Part shown: in pieces, positions 1 through 9,565 of the stretch | How positions within the stretch are numbered: the first letter of the stretch is position 1 | Layout: every line of letters starts with the position of its first letter | Source of the DNA: Arenibacter arenosicollis | GTDB taxonomy: Bacteria; Bacteroidota; Bacteroidia; Flavobacteriales; Flavobacteriaceae | Reading direction: 5' to 3' | NCBI RefSeq assembly: GCF_014397245.1 | Contig: NZ_JACLHY010000004.1 | Span: 124,001 to 188,000 of the forward strand | Length of the DNA stretch: 64,000 nt | Program-made: the position numbers and the translations under genes | The notes under the pieces: generated by a model | Databases searched by the model: none | Told to the model about the DNA's origin: nothing | What the model saw: only the letters and a program-made list of their open reading frames with translations

Positions 1-2037
1 ATTACTGACGTCTCGTCAAAAACACCTGAAACTGAAAATACATTTACCGTAGATGCCAAGGGGAATACCCAAGTGTCATGGCATTTGAAAATTCCCGAAG
101 GAATTGAAGCAGTCCAGTATAAAGTAATGGCAAAAGCGGGCGATTTTAGTGATGGGGAACAAAACGTACTCCCGGTACTCACGAACCGAATGTTGGTTAC
201 CGAAACCTTGCCAATGTGGGTGCGCGGCAATGAAACAAGGACCTTTACCTTGGATAAACTTAAGAACACCAACTCAACCACCTTAAGACATCATCAACTT
301 ACTTTGGAGATAACTTCCAATCCGGCATGGTACGCGGTACAGGCCCTACCTTATTTAATGGAATATCCATATGATTGTAATGAACAAATATTCTCCAGAT
401 ACTATGCCAACACCTTGGGAGGATACATTGCCAATTCCAATCCAAGAATACAAGAGGTTTTTAATCAATGGGCCAGCGGCGATGCGTTATTGAGCAATCT
501 TGAAAAGAATCAAGAATTAAAATCGATCTTAATTCAGGAAACTCCATGGCTCCTTGATGCGCAATCAGAATCAGAACAAAAGAAACGTATAGCACTACTT
601 TTCGATCTTAATAAATTGAAGAGCGACCAGGCCAATGCCTTTAATAAACTGGAACAGAATCAAATGTCATCCGGTGCCTGGGCATGGTTTAATGGTGGTC
701 CGGAAAACCGATTTATCACACAGCACATTATCACCGGTTTAGGCCATCTGAATAAACTAACATCGACCAAAACAAGTGAAGGAAAATTAGGGTCCAATAT
801 AATCCGTAGCCCTAAAGAACAGCAAATGATAGCAAGAGCAGTTGCTTATTTAGATGAGGAATTTGTGCAGGAATACGAGCAAATGAAAAAATATGCCAGG
901 AGCCTGAAAGATGATCATTTAAGCCCGACCCAGCTGCATTACTTATATATGCGCAGTTTTTTTAAAGACATTAAAACCTCCAAAAAGGTTGATGAAATTA
1001 TGGATTACTACAAAACTCAGGCACAAAAATATTGGGTTAAGCGGGATTTATATTCAAAGGGACTTATTGCCTTATTTCTTTACAGGAATGACGATAAGGC
1101 GACGGCCAATAAAATAATCAAGTCCTTGGAAGAAAATAGTATTATCAGTGAGGAATTGGGCATGTATTGGAAAGAAAACACCAATTCCTGGTATTGGTAC
1201 CAAGCACCTATAGAAACACAATCACTACTGATAGAAGCTTTTTCTGAAATTAAAAATGATGTTAAAACCGTAGATAACCTTAAAATATGGTTATTAAAGA
1301 ACAAACAGACCGATCAATGGAAAACTACAAAGGCTACCACAGATGCCGTATATGCGCTACTAATACAAGGTAGTGATTGGCTATCCTTAACTGATGCTGT
1401 AGACGTAATGGTTGGGGGAGAAAAAATTGAACCTTCCAAACTGGAAAATGTAAAAGTGGAGGCTGGAACAGGATATTTTAAAACCTCTTGGGATAAAAAC
1501 GAAATAAGTCCCATAATGGCCGACGTACAACTTATTAAAAAGGGCGATGGAATTGCTTGGGGAGCTTTGTACTGGCAATATTTTGAAGATTTGGATAAAA
1601 TTACAAATGCAGAAACACCTTTGAAATTAAAAATGAAAGTGTTCCTAAAAAAGAACACGGATACAGGTGAGGTAATATCCGAAATTAATGATGAAACACA
1701 TTTAAATGTAGGCGATTTGGTTCGTATAAGAATTGAATTAAGGGTTGATAGGCCAATGGAATTTGTACATATGAAAGATATGAGAGCTGCTGGACTGGAA
1801 CCCATCAATGTGCTATCCAGCTATAAATGGCAAGACGGCCTTGGCTACTACGAAAGCACCAAAGACGCCAGTACCAATTTCTTTTTCGACTATTTACCAA
1901 AAGGGGGTTTTGTATTTGAATATGACCTAAGGGTTAACAATGCAGGTGATTTCAGTAATGGCATTACCACAATACAAAGTATGTATGCACCTGAATTTAG
2001 TAGCCATAGCGAGGGGGTACGAATATCGGTAGAATAG
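1..2037 (+). CDS. Alpha-2-macroglobulin family protein, C-terminal part (5' truncated by the window)
   Basis: The reading frame is open from base 1 with no stop, so this is the last 678 codons of a larger gene; bacterial homologues in Bacteroidota are usually well over 1500 residues. The thioester motif Cys-Asn-Glu-Gln is coded at about 376-387, inside the context YPYDCNEQIFSRYY, and is followed by the helical thioester domain and a C-terminal receptor-binding-like beta domain. Family knowledge: these are periplasmic, usually membrane-anchored protease traps that bond covalently to attacking proteases through the thioester. The anchor and bait region lie outside the window. A GTG at 73 could be mistaken for a start, but the homology clearly continues upstream of it. 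A small membrane protein gene follows 78 bp downstream on the same strand. Confidence 0.9.
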   Translation: MTDVSSKTPETENTFTVDAKGNTQVSWHLKIPEGIEAVQYKVMAKAGDFSDGEQNVLPVLTNRMLVTETLPMWVRGNETRTFTLDKLKNTNSTTLRHHQLTLEITSNPAWYAVQALPYLMEYPYDCNEQIFSRYYANTLGGYIANSNPRIQEVFNQWASGDALLSNLEKNQELKSILIQETPWLLDAQSESEQKKRIALLFDLNKLKSDQANAFNKLEQNQMSSGAWAWFNGGPENRFITQHIITGLGHLNKLTSTKTSEGKLGSNIIRSPKEQQMIARAVAYLDEEFVQEYEQMKKYARSLKDDHLSPTQLHYLYMRSFFKDIKTSKKVDEIMDYYKTQAQKYWVKRDLYSKGLIALFLYRNDDKATANKIIKSLEENSIISEELGMYWKENTNSWYWYQAPIETQSLLIEAFSEIKNDVKTVDNLKIWLLKNKQTDQWKTTKATTDAVYALLIQGSDWLSLTDAVDVMVGGEKIEPSKLENVKVEAGTGYFKTSWDKNEISPIMADVQLIKKGDGIAWGALYWQYFEDLDKITNAETPLKLKMKVFLKKNTDTGEVISEINDETHLNVGDLVRIRIELRVDRPMEFVHMKDMRAAGLEPINVLSSYKWQDGLGYYESTKDASTNFFFDYLPKGGFVFEYDLRVNNAGDFSNGITTIQSMYAPEFSSHSEGVRISVE

Positions 2038-2115
2038 TAAAAAAACAAAAGATTAATAAAAAGGTATTGCTTTTTTTCATAAATTCATAAATAACTAACG
2101 TAAAATCAACGAATT

Positions 2116-2490
2116 ATGAACTCTACCTTCTTTATTGCCTTGCGCTTTGTTTTCGGGCTTTTCCTAATAGTCTTCGGGGCGAATAAATTCTTACATTTTA
2201 TGCCTGCTGGACAAATGTCCGAAGCGGCCATGAATTATTTTTCGGCTTTAATGAGCACTAACACCCTGTATGTGGTAGCTATAGTGGAAATTCTTTCCGG
2301 ACTTTCCTTATTAACAAACAAATTTGGCGCGTTAATGATGATCATTCTGATGACCGTTTCAGTAAATGCATTATTGTTCAATGCATTTTTGGAACCAGGC
2401 TCTATTGGCCTAACTTTAGTCTTGCTTGTTCTAAATATTGTGATGCTATATGCTTACAAGGACAGATATAAAGAAATACTTAGACCATAA
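2116..2490 (+). CDS. DoxX-like small integral membrane protein
   Basis: A 124-residue, almost wholly hydrophobic protein with four predicted membrane helices (about residues 5-20, 48-65, 70-90 and 95-115). An early FxxxGxxKFxxF pattern after the first helix (FGANKFLHF) is typical of the DoxX/DoxD-like superfamily. Function in this family is poorly defined; some members are linked to redox or oxidative-stress complexes, but nothing here identifies a partner. A strong hairpin terminator begins 20 bp after the stop. It may be transcribed with the macroglobulin gene or alone. Confidence 0.7.
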   Translation: MNSTFFIALRFVFGLFLIVFGANKFLHFMPAGQMSEAAMNYFSALMSTNTLYVVAIVEILSGLSLLTNKFGALMMIILMTVSVNALLFNAFLEPGSIGLTLVLLVLNIVMLYAYKDRYKEILRP

Positions 2491-2510
2491 TTTTATTTTA
2501 CATTGTTCAA

Positions 2511-2549
2511 AATAAGAAGCGGGACCAATAATTGGTCCCGCTTCTTATT
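2511..2549. terminator. Bidirectional hairpin terminator
   Basis: A perfect 18-bp inverted repeat (AATAAGAAGCGGGACCAA and its complement) with a three-base TAA loop. It sits between convergent genes and is A-rich on the left and T-rich on the right, so it can serve both the DoxX-like gene on the plus strand and the DUF4136 gene on the minus strand. Confidence 0.9.
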
Positions 2550-2596
2550 TATAATGTTGGAAAGATTTCTTACTCCACTTCCGGAGTAGTCTTACC

Positions 2597-3124
2597 TTAT
2601 TTTCTACTTTTCGGCGGATATTTTTCAAAAGTTCTGATTACTAAGGCCCTTAATTTCTCCTCCCTTTCATTAGGAGAACTATTTTCCCTTAACGTACTTA
2701 CCGTAATGGCCTGCCAAAATAGTTCATCCTTTTGACTATCCACGAAATCAAATTGAATTTCCCGTTCTACATTTGTGGCTCCAACCGGAATTCCTATGGT
2801 CATGCCTCCACCTACATTTCTTCCAGAACCGCCTAGTCCTACCCCAACGGTATTATTTCTTGGAGCCTGAAAAAACCTGCTCAAAATACCTATTAAAAAT
2901 TCTGGCTCTTCAGATAACAAAAATCCTTTCCCTCGCATAGTGGAATCTATGGCCCTTAAAAGTCGTTTCGTATCCAATTCACTTAAACCGGTATCCATGT
3001 CCGGATAATAATTATAGGTGGTATATTTAGAAAAATCAGTTTCCCTATCGTAGTCATAATTTACTCTAATAGCACTACAAGAAACCAAAAAGATCAACAA
3101 CAAGAATGGGATTATACTTTTCAT
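2597..3124 (-). CDS. DUF4136 family lipoprotein
   Basis: A 175-residue protein beginning with a lipoprotein signal peptide whose lipobox is LVSC (Cys16). The mature N-terminus contains the DUF4136 pattern VxYDYDxxxDFSKYxTYxY, and a glycine-rich central segment (about residues 96-118) resembles that of many family members. DUF4136 proteins are outer-membrane or periplasmic lipoproteins of unknown biochemical role, common in Bacteroidota and Proteobacteria. The gene stands alone on the minus strand, converging with the DoxX-like gene. No catalytic motif is visible. Confidence 0.85.
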   Translation of the reverse strand: MKSIIPFLLLIFLVSCSAIRVNYDYDRETDFSKYTTYNYYPDMDTGLSELDTKRLLRAIDSTMRGKGFLLSEEPEFLIGILSRFFQAPRNNTVGVGLGGSGRNVGGGMTIGIPVGATNVEREIQFDFVDSQKDELFWQAITVSTLRENSSPNEREEKLRALVIRTFEKYPPKSRK

Positions 3125-3295
3125 TATTCCAATTTTTATAAGTGCCAGGTTAAGAAATTATGATTGGAATTTCTTAAATAGACTCTAAAATAGTGAAAAT
3201 TATTATTGCCGTTTTTCAAGAAGGTAAGTATTCGTTAAAACGCAGGGCCATATCAAAATAGAGTTTGGGGAACTTTGCCCGTCAAATAAATAAAA

Positions 3296-4297
3296 CTATT
3301 TATTCAACATTGCCCACAATCTGTCCTTAAGTTCTACCAATCCTATCTGGGCTACGGAAGAAATAAACATATAGGGAATATCGTTAAAATCCTTGTCCAG
3401 CTCAAGCCTCATTTCTGCAATTAGCTCCTCGTCCAACATATCCGTTTTAGAAATGGCGATCAATCGATCCTTGTCCAACAACTCCGGATTATACCTACGA
3501 AGCTCGTCCAACAAAATTTCGTATTCCTTAGAAATGTCCTTACTATCGGCCGGAATCAGGAATAACAAAGTGGAATTACGTTCTATATGCCTTAAAAAAT
3601 AATGCCCCAGTCCCTTTCCTTCGGCTGCACCTTCAATAATTCCGGGAATATCAGCAATAACAAAACTTTTAAAATCCCTGTATTCCACAATTCCCAAATT
3701 GGGCTTTAGAGTAGTAAACTCATAATCCGCTATTTTAGGTTGGGCAGACGTAAGTACAGATAGAAGAGTGGATTTCCCCGCATTTGGAAAACCTACCAAG
3801 CCAACATCGGCCAATACTTTTAACTCTAAAATTAGGTCTAATTCCTGTCCACTAACACCAGGTTGAGCGTATCTGGGTGTCTGATTGGTCGCCGTTCTAA
3901 AGTGCCAGTTACCACGACCTCCCATGCCTCCTTCCAAAAGAATTCTTTCCTCGTTATCTTCGGTAATCTCCATCAACACCTCCTGGGTTTCAGCATCTTT
4001 AATAACGGTTCCCAAAGGCACTTCCAAATATACATCCTGACCATCGGCGCCGCTACTACGGTTCTTACTGCCATGCTCACCATGTCCAGCCCTAAAAGTT
4101 CTTGTAAATTTGAAACCCAATAGGGTCCATAAATTTTTATTGCCGCGGACAATAATGTGTCCACCACGACCGCCGTCACCGCCGTCTGGTCCACCTTTTG
4201 TTATAAACTTTTCCCTATGTAAATGCACAGAACCTTTTCCTCCTTTACCGGATTCCAAGTGCACTTTTACATAATCTACAAAATTTCCTTCAGTCAT
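3296..4297 (-). CDS. obg: Obg family GTPase, ribosome assembly factor
   Basis: A 333-residue protein with the glycine-rich Obg fold at residues 1-160 and a GTPase domain after it. The P-loop is GFPNAGKS (169-176), G3 is DIPG (216-219) and G4 is SKTD (about 283) rather than the usual NKxD, a variant I believe also occurs in other Bacteroidota. It ends just after the GTPase domain and so lacks the C-terminal OCT domain found in many Firmicute Obg proteins. Family role: GTP-dependent late assembly of the 50S subunit, with stress and (p)ppGpp links. It lies downstream of the HPRT-adenylate kinase gene on the same strand, separated by 168 bp, so it may be co-transcribed. Confidence 0.97.
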   Translation of the reverse strand: MTEGNFVDYVKVHLESGKGGKGSVHLHREKFITKGGPDGGDGGRGGHIIVRGNKNLWTLLGFKFTRTFRAGHGEHGSKNRSSGADGQDVYLEVPLGTVIKDAETQEVLMEITEDNEERILLEGGMGGRGNWHFRTATNQTPRYAQPGVSGQELDLILELKVLADVGLVGFPNAGKSTLLSVLTSAQPKIADYEFTTLKPNLGIVEYRDFKSFVIADIPGIIEGAAEGKGLGHYFLRHIERNSTLLFLIPADSKDISKEYEILLDELRRYNPELLDKDRLIAISKTDMLDEELIAEMRLELDKDFNDIPYMFISSVAQIGLVELKDRLWAMLNK

Positions 4298-4465
4298 TTT
4301 TTTAGCTTATTTATCCGAGGTCCATCATAACCCGACCAACCCATTTATATAGTTCAACAAATTAAACCCATAAATCGTTAGTGGTGCATATTATTCAAAC
4401 GCTTCCAAGCTTCCATTAATAAAATTGATCATTCAAGGGTCTAAATATTCCCTCTGAAGCCAATC

Positions 4466-5581
4466 TTAAATCGCCTGTAACTCTTCAATTACTTTTGCCA
4501 AGCGGCTAGTAATATCCTCAATAGAACCTATTCCGTTTACACTATGAAATTTCCCCTGATCATCATAGTAATCCTTTAAAGGTGCTGTTTTTTCGTTGTA
4601 TTCATCAAAACGGTTACGAATCATTTTTTCGTCCTGATCATCTGTCCTACCGCTAATTTTACCACGCTCCAATAATCTTTGAATCAATACTTCATCATTG
4701 GCTTCCAAAGCAATAGTAGCGTCAATCATCATTTCCTTGGTCACTAAAAAATCATCCAATGCCTTGGCCTGCGCCGTTGTCCTTGGAAATCCGTCAAAGA
4801 TAAAGCCACTGGCATCTGGATTTTTTTCCACCTCATCCTGCAACATTTTAATGGTAACCTCGTCCGGCACCAATTCTCCCTTGTCTATATACGATTTTGC
4901 CAATGTTCCCAGTTCCGTACCATTCTTAATATTATAACGAAAGACATCTCCGGTAGAAATATGCTTTAAATTATATTTTTCCTTTAAAAATGAAGCCTGA
5001 GTGCCCTTTCCTGCACCAGGTTTTCCAAACAAAACTAGGTTTATCATGTGCTTTTGGTTTAGTTGATATACTTCTCTTAAATTTCTTCCCAATTCATTAT
5101 AATCCAATCCATAGCCCACTATAAATCTATCTTCGATTTTGATACCGAAATAGTCTATATCATACTCCCCATTATACACTTCTGATTTGTAAAACAAGGT
5201 GGCAATTTTAAATTCCTTCACCTTGGTGTTGGAAAATAAGTCGATTAATTTTTTAACGGTCCTACCGGTATCAATGATATCTTCCAAGATAATAACACTG
5301 CGGCCTTCTATATTTTCAGGAACGTCCAATAGCGATTCCACTATTCCCGTAGAAGTAAGTCCTTGATAAGAGCTTAAGCGTACAAAGGAAACCTCACAAG
5401 GGTGTGGATATGCTTTTAAAAAGTCAGAAACAAACATAAAGGCGCCGTTGAGGACTCCCACAAAAATGGGGGTTTCCTTTTTATAATCCACAGCAACCTG
5501 ATCCGCAATCTTTTTAATTGCGGCCATAATTTCACCTTCACTTATAAAAGGCTTAAAATATTTGTCGTGTAGCTTAATCAA
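4466..5581 (-). CDS. adk: Fused hypoxanthine phosphoribosyltransferase - adenylate kinase
   Basis: A single 371-codon frame encodes two purine-salvage enzymes. Residues 1-175 are a hypoxanthine phosphoribosyltransferase, with the PRPP-binding motif ILEDIIDTGRT at 98-108. Residues 179-371 are an adenylate kinase, with P-loop GKPGAGKGTQ at 186-195, the FDGFPRT AMP-binding motif and a short lid. The start is TTG: HPRT N-termini usually read like IKLHDKxF, which begins right at residue 2, and the next Met (19) would cut into the fold. Met179 at the domain junction could also start a stand-alone kinase. HPRT makes IMP or GMP from free bases and PRPP; Adk balances ATP, ADP and AMP. Obg follows downstream. 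A promoter-like sequence lies about 30 bp upstream of the start. Confidence 0.93.
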   Translation of the reverse strand: MIKLHDKYFKPFISEGEIMAAIKKIADQVAVDYKKETPIFVGVLNGAFMFVSDFLKAYPHPCEVSFVRLSSYQGLTSTGIVESLLDVPENIEGRSVIILEDIIDTGRTVKKLIDLFSNTKVKEFKIATLFYKSEVYNGEYDIDYFGIKIEDRFIVGYGLDYNELGRNLREVYQLNQKHMINLVLFGKPGAGKGTQASFLKEKYNLKHISTGDVFRYNIKNGTELGTLAKSYIDKGELVPDEVTIKMLQDEVEKNPDASGFIFDGFPRTTAQAKALDDFLVTKEMMIDATIALEANDEVLIQRLLERGKISGRTDDQDEKMIRNRFDEYNEKTAPLKDYYDDQGKFHSVNGIGSIEDITSRLAKVIEELQAI

Positions 5582-5612
5582 GGCTAATGTTTTTATAATA
5601 AATTTAAGATGC

Positions 5613-5644
5613 CAAATATAGCACTTTGATTTCTCTTTTTTAAA
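5613..5644 (-). promoter_or_regulatory. Bacteroidota-type promoter for the HPRT-adk gene
   Basis: On the minus strand, TATATTTG (5613-5620) matches the Bacteroidota -7 consensus TAnnTTTG. TTTA (5641-5644) sits 20 bases upstream, near the -33 TTTG position. The predicted start of transcription falls about 27 bases before the TTG start codon. Confidence 0.5.
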
Positions 5645-5725
5645 GGTCTAGGCTTAGTTTCTAAGATTTAGATGTATTTTTGTTCCTAATATACAATCTA
5701 CTTTAATACAAGTGAATCATTTCCC

Positions 5726-6880
5726 ATGAACTATTTTTCTTCTGATTTTAAGCTAGGAATACTAGGAGGCGGTCAATTAGGTAAAATGCTTTTATACGAA
5801 ACGAGAAAATTTGACATCTATACAAAGGTAATGGACCCGTCAGATGAAGCCCCTTCCAAAATAGCCTGCAATGAGTTTTTTAAGGGCGACCTAATGGATT
5901 TTGATGCGGTTTACCGCTTTGGCAAAAAAGTAGATCTGTTGACCATAGAAATCGAGAACGTAAATCTGGATGCCTTGGAAAAATTGGAGGATGAAGGTTT
6001 AAAGGTATATCCGCCGACCCGTGCATTGCGCATTATTCAAAATAAAGCAAAACAAAAACTGTTTTATATAGACAACAATATTCCCACAGCAGATTTTCAG
6101 CGTTTTGCATATAAAAGTGAAATTGAGGATAGTATTGCCAATGGAGGTCTCAAATTTCCATTTATCTGGAAAGCTACACAATTTGGTTATGACGGACAAG
6201 GTGTAAAAGTAGTTCGTAAATTGGAGGATTTAAATGGTCTACCCTCTGGAGAATGCATCACCGAGGAAATGATAAATTTTAAAAATGAACTTGCCGTTAT
6301 AGTTGCCCGCAGCCCTAGTGGGGAAGTAAAGACGTATCCCGTAGTGGAAATGGAATTTCACCCCGAAGCCAATCAGGTTGAATATGTACTGTGCCCTGCC
6401 AGAATAGACGCCAAGGTAGCGGAAAAAGCCCAGGAGATAGCGCTGCAACTATCCAATAAAATAAAGCATGTTGGACTTTTGGCCGTAGAAATGTTCCAGA
6501 CCAAAGAGGATAAAATCTTGGTAAACGAAGTAGCTCCAAGGCCCCACAATAGTGGCCATTACAGTATTGAAGCCAGCTATACCAACCAATTTGAACAGCA
6601 TATACGCGCTATTTTGGACCTTCCCTTGGGAAACACGGCCAGTAAAGTTGCTGGAATTATGGTGAATTTGGTTGGTGCCGAAGGGCACACTGGAAATGTA
6701 GTCTATGAAAATATGCAGGAGATATTGAAACTCAACGGAGTTACACCTCATATTTATGGCAAAAAGCAGACACGACCCTTCCGAAAAATGGGTCATGTAA
6801 CCATCGTAAACAACGATATTAGTGAAGCTAGGAGAATAGCCGAGCAAGTAAAGAATACCATAAAAGTAATTAGCGAATAA
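5726..6880 (+). CDS. purK: 5-(carboxyamino)imidazole ribonucleotide synthase
   Basis: A 384-residue ATP-grasp enzyme. The N-terminal Rossmann-like motif GILGGGQLGKM is at residues 10-20, and the late motif EVAPRPHNSGHY is characteristic of PurK. It uses ATP and bicarbonate to carboxylate AIR to N5-CAIR in de novo purine synthesis in the cytosol. The gene is followed after 15 bp by purE, which takes the product onward, so the pair forms a standard operon. Full length for the family, with nothing unusual. Confidence 0.97.
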   Translation: MNYFSSDFKLGILGGGQLGKMLLYETRKFDIYTKVMDPSDEAPSKIACNEFFKGDLMDFDAVYRFGKKVDLLTIEIENVNLDALEKLEDEGLKVYPPTRALRIIQNKAKQKLFYIDNNIPTADFQRFAYKSEIEDSIANGGLKFPFIWKATQFGYDGQGVKVVRKLEDLNGLPSGECITEEMINFKNELAVIVARSPSGEVKTYPVVEMEFHPEANQVEYVLCPARIDAKVAEKAQEIALQLSNKIKHVGLLAVEMFQTKEDKILVNEVAPRPHNSGHYSIEASYTNQFEQHIRAILDLPLGNTASKVAGIMVNLVGAEGHTGNVVYENMQEILKLNGVTPHIYGKKQTRPFRKMGHVTIVNNDISEARRIAEQVKNTIKVISE

Positions 6881-6895
6881 GAAATTTTCAATGAT

Positions 6896-7390
6896 ATGAG
6901 TAAAGTAGCGATAGTCATGGGAAGTACCAGCGACCTCCCTGTAATGCAAGAAGCCATTGATATATTAAAAGGTTTTGATATTGAGGTAGATGTTGATATT
7001 GTATCGGCACACCGCACCCCGGAAAAATTATTCGATTTCAGTAAGAATGCCCATAAAAATGGGTACTCAGTAATCATAGCCGGTGCAGGTGGCGCGGCCC
7101 ATTTACCGGGAATGGTGGCATCCATGTCCCCTTTACCTGTAATAGGTGTACCTGTAAAAAGCAGTAATTCCATTGATGGTTGGGACTCTATCCTATCAAT
7201 TCTTCAAATGCCTGGCGGAGTTCCTGTGGCTACAGTAGCGTTGAATGGCGCGAAAAATGCCGGAATTCTGGCCGCCCAGATTATAGGAAGCTCCGACAAA
7301 TGTGTTCTTGACAAAATTATCTTTTATAAAGAAGGTCTTAAACAAAAAGTAATCGACGGAGCTGAGGAAATGAAAAAAAGAAAAAATTAG
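6896..7390 (+). CDS. purE: N5-carboxyaminoimidazole ribonucleotide mutase
   Basis: A 164-residue class I PurE. The motifs are GSTSDLP (9-15), SAHRTP (37-42, carrying the catalytic His) and the AGAGGAAHLPGM loop (about 63-74). It moves the carboxylate of N5-CAIR to C4, giving CAIR. It is read directly after purK with a 15-bp gap. An out-of-frame ATG five bases earlier (6891) is not the start; the ATG at 6896 gives the conserved beginning. The peptidase gene 61 bp downstream could be read from the same transcript. Confidence 0.97.
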   Translation: MSKVAIVMGSTSDLPVMQEAIDILKGFDIEVDVDIVSAHRTPEKLFDFSKNAHKNGYSVIIAGAGGAAHLPGMVASMSPLPVIGVPVKSSNSIDGWDSILSILQMPGGVPVATVALNGAKNAGILAAQIIGSSDKCVLDKIIFYKEGLKQKVIDGAEEMKKRKN

Positions 7391-7451
7391 TCAGTAGTAA
7401 GTTAGATACAGAAAAATTAGAATTCCAAATATAAAAACGCCTTGCCCTTTT

Positions 7452-9482
7452 ATGAATCCCTTATTAAGCCCATTCGATACAGCACCTTTCTCAAAGCTTA
7501 AAAATGAACATTTTAAACCGGCGTTTTTAAAAGCCATAGATATGGCTAGGGCAGAAATTTACGGTATTGCAAATGCAACCGACACCCCCACTTTTGAGAA
7601 CACCATTGCCGCCTTGGATTATGCAGGACAGCAATTGGATAGGGTTTCCAGCGTTTTTTTTAATTTGAATTCTGCAGAGACCAATCCAGAAATTCAGAAA
7701 ATAGCCCAAGAAGTATCTCCTCTATTATCCGAATTCAGCAATGACATTACCTTGAACGAGGATTTATTTAAGAGGGTAAAAGCAGTATATGACCAAAGGC
7801 ACAATTTAAAATTAACTACTGAGGAACAAACCCTACTCGACAAAAAATATAAAAGTTTTAGTAGAAACGGTGCCAATTTACCAGATGACAAAAAGAAACG
7901 CCTACGTGAAATTGATGCCGAACTATCCAAACTAAAGCTTCAATTTGGGGAAAATGTTTTGGCGGAGACCAATAAATACGAAATGCACCTAACCTCTGAG
8001 GCCGATTTGGACGGTCTACCCGAAGGAGAAAAAGAAGCTGCTGCGCAATTGGCGAAATCAAAGGACAAAGAAGGGTGGTTGATTACCTTGGATTACCCAA
8101 GCTATATTCCATTTATGAAATATGCCAAGAACAGAAAATTGCGCAAAGAACTGTCCATTGCTTTTGGAAGCAAAGGTTTTCATGATGATGAATTGGACAA
8201 TCAGAAAAATATAATCAAAATTACCAACCTACGACACGAACGAGCCAATTTATTGGGCTATAAAACACACGCCCATTATGTATTGGAGGAACGTATGGCG
8301 GAGACTCCTGAGAAGGTCCACCAATTTCTTAACGAATTGTTGGAAAAAGCTAAACCTGCGGCAGAAAGGGAATATGCCGAGTTGGAAGAATTTGCCAAAA
8401 AAATGGATAACATAGACCGCTTACAGAAATGGGACGGTGCCTACTATTCCGAAAAATTAAAGCAAAAACTGTTCGACCTGGACGACGAAAAGTTAAAACC
8501 CTATTTTAAACTGGAAAATGTCATCGCCGGGGTGTTTAAGGTAGCTGAAAAATTATTCGGCCTTCAATTTGAAGAAGTTTTTGATATAGACAAATACCAC
8601 CCAGATGTAAAAACTTATCGCATTTACGATCAAGACAAAAATCTAGTATCCCTATTTTATGCCGATTTCCACCCAAGACCGGGAAAACGCGGAGGAGCTT
8701 GGATGACTTCTTACAAAGCCCAATACGTACAAAACGGAATTAATGTGCGTCCGCATATTTCCAATGTCTGCAATTTCACCAAACCTACCGCGAGCAAACC
8801 CTCCTTACTCACATTCAATGAAGTAACCACTTTATTTCATGAGTTTGGACACGGATTGCATGGCATGTTGGCTAATACGGTCTATCCAGGACTCTCAGGT
8901 ACTTCGGTATATTGGGATTTTGTGGAATTGCCAAGTCAGATAATGGAAAACTGGTGCTTTGAAAAAGAAGCCCTGGAATTATTTGCTACCCATTACGAAT
9001 CTGGCGAGGTAATACCGATGGATTTAGTACAAAAAATAAAAGACTCGGCAACCTTCCAAGAAGGAATGGCCACGCTTAGACAGATAAGTTTTGGTTTATT
9101 GGACATGTCTTGGCACGGAACCGATCCATCCGGGATTGCCAACGTTAAGGCTCAGGAACAACTTGCTTTTAAGGAAACTGATTTATATCCAGAAAGCCCA
9201 GAAACATGTATGAGTACTTCATTTTCCCATATATTTCAGGGAGGATATTCATCTGGCTACTACAGTTACAAATGGGCCGAAGTATTGGATGCCGATGCCT
9301 TTGCCTACTTTAAGGAAAAAGGAATTTTCAATAAGGAAGTAGCTACTAAATTCAAGGACAATGTACTATCTCAAGGCGGAACTGAAAAACCAATGGAATT
9401 GTACAAACGTTTTAGGGGAAGTGAACCCAAGATCGAGGCCTTGTTGAAACGGGCAGGCTTGTTGTCTGAGACTTCCAATTAA
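7452..9482 (+). CDS. M3 family metallopeptidase (oligopeptidase A / peptidyl-dipeptidase type)
   Basis: A 676-residue zinc peptidase of family M3. The active site HEFGHGLHG is at residues 463-471, with the distal ligand region (the conserved segment around WDFVELPSQIMENW) about 30 residues later. There is no signal peptide, so it should act in the cytosol, trimming oligopeptides made by larger proteases or taken up from outside. The length and the PLLSPFDTAPF opening fit the Dcp/PrlC branch; sequence alone does not settle whether it releases dipeptides or cuts internally. It lies downstream of purKE on the same strand with a 61-bp gap and no terminator between. Confidence 0.92.
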   Translation: MNPLLSPFDTAPFSKLKNEHFKPAFLKAIDMARAEIYGIANATDTPTFENTIAALDYAGQQLDRVSSVFFNLNSAETNPEIQKIAQEVSPLLSEFSNDITLNEDLFKRVKAVYDQRHNLKLTTEEQTLLDKKYKSFSRNGANLPDDKKKRLREIDAELSKLKLQFGENVLAETNKYEMHLTSEADLDGLPEGEKEAAAQLAKSKDKEGWLITLDYPSYIPFMKYAKNRKLRKELSIAFGSKGFHDDELDNQKNIIKITNLRHERANLLGYKTHAHYVLEERMAETPEKVHQFLNELLEKAKPAAEREYAELEEFAKKMDNIDRLQKWDGAYYSEKLKQKLFDLDDEKLKPYFKLENVIAGVFKVAEKLFGLQFEEVFDIDKYHPDVKTYRIYDQDKNLVSLFYADFHPRPGKRGGAWMTSYKAQYVQNGINVRPHISNVCNFTKPTASKPSLLTFNEVTTLFHEFGHGLHGMLANTVYPGLSGTSVYWDFVELPSQIMENWCFEKEALELFATHYESGEVIPMDLVQKIKDSATFQEGMATLRQISFGLLDMSWHGTDPSGIANVKAQEQLAFKETDLYPESPETCMSTSFSHIFQGGYSSGYYSYKWAEVLDADAFAYFKEKGIFNKEVATKFKDNVLSQGGTEKPMELYKRFRGSEPKIEALLKRAGLLSETSN

Positions 9483-9565
9483 AAAAACAAACCTAGGGTT
9501 CTATTAATATAAAAAATTCCATATTGCCCCGGGTTAAGTTTACTTCTTTAAAAAGGAAACGCTAT

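Noticed and set aside
1314-1808. 164-codon minus-strand ORF inside the macroglobulin gene
   Set aside because: It lies wholly within a strongly conserved gene on the other strand, shows no family features, and has a serine- and phenylalanine-rich composition typical of antisense reading.
6449-6949. 166-codon minus-strand ORF across purK and purE
   Set aside because: Both overlapping genes are well-conserved enzymes. The ORF has no motif and is an antisense shadow.
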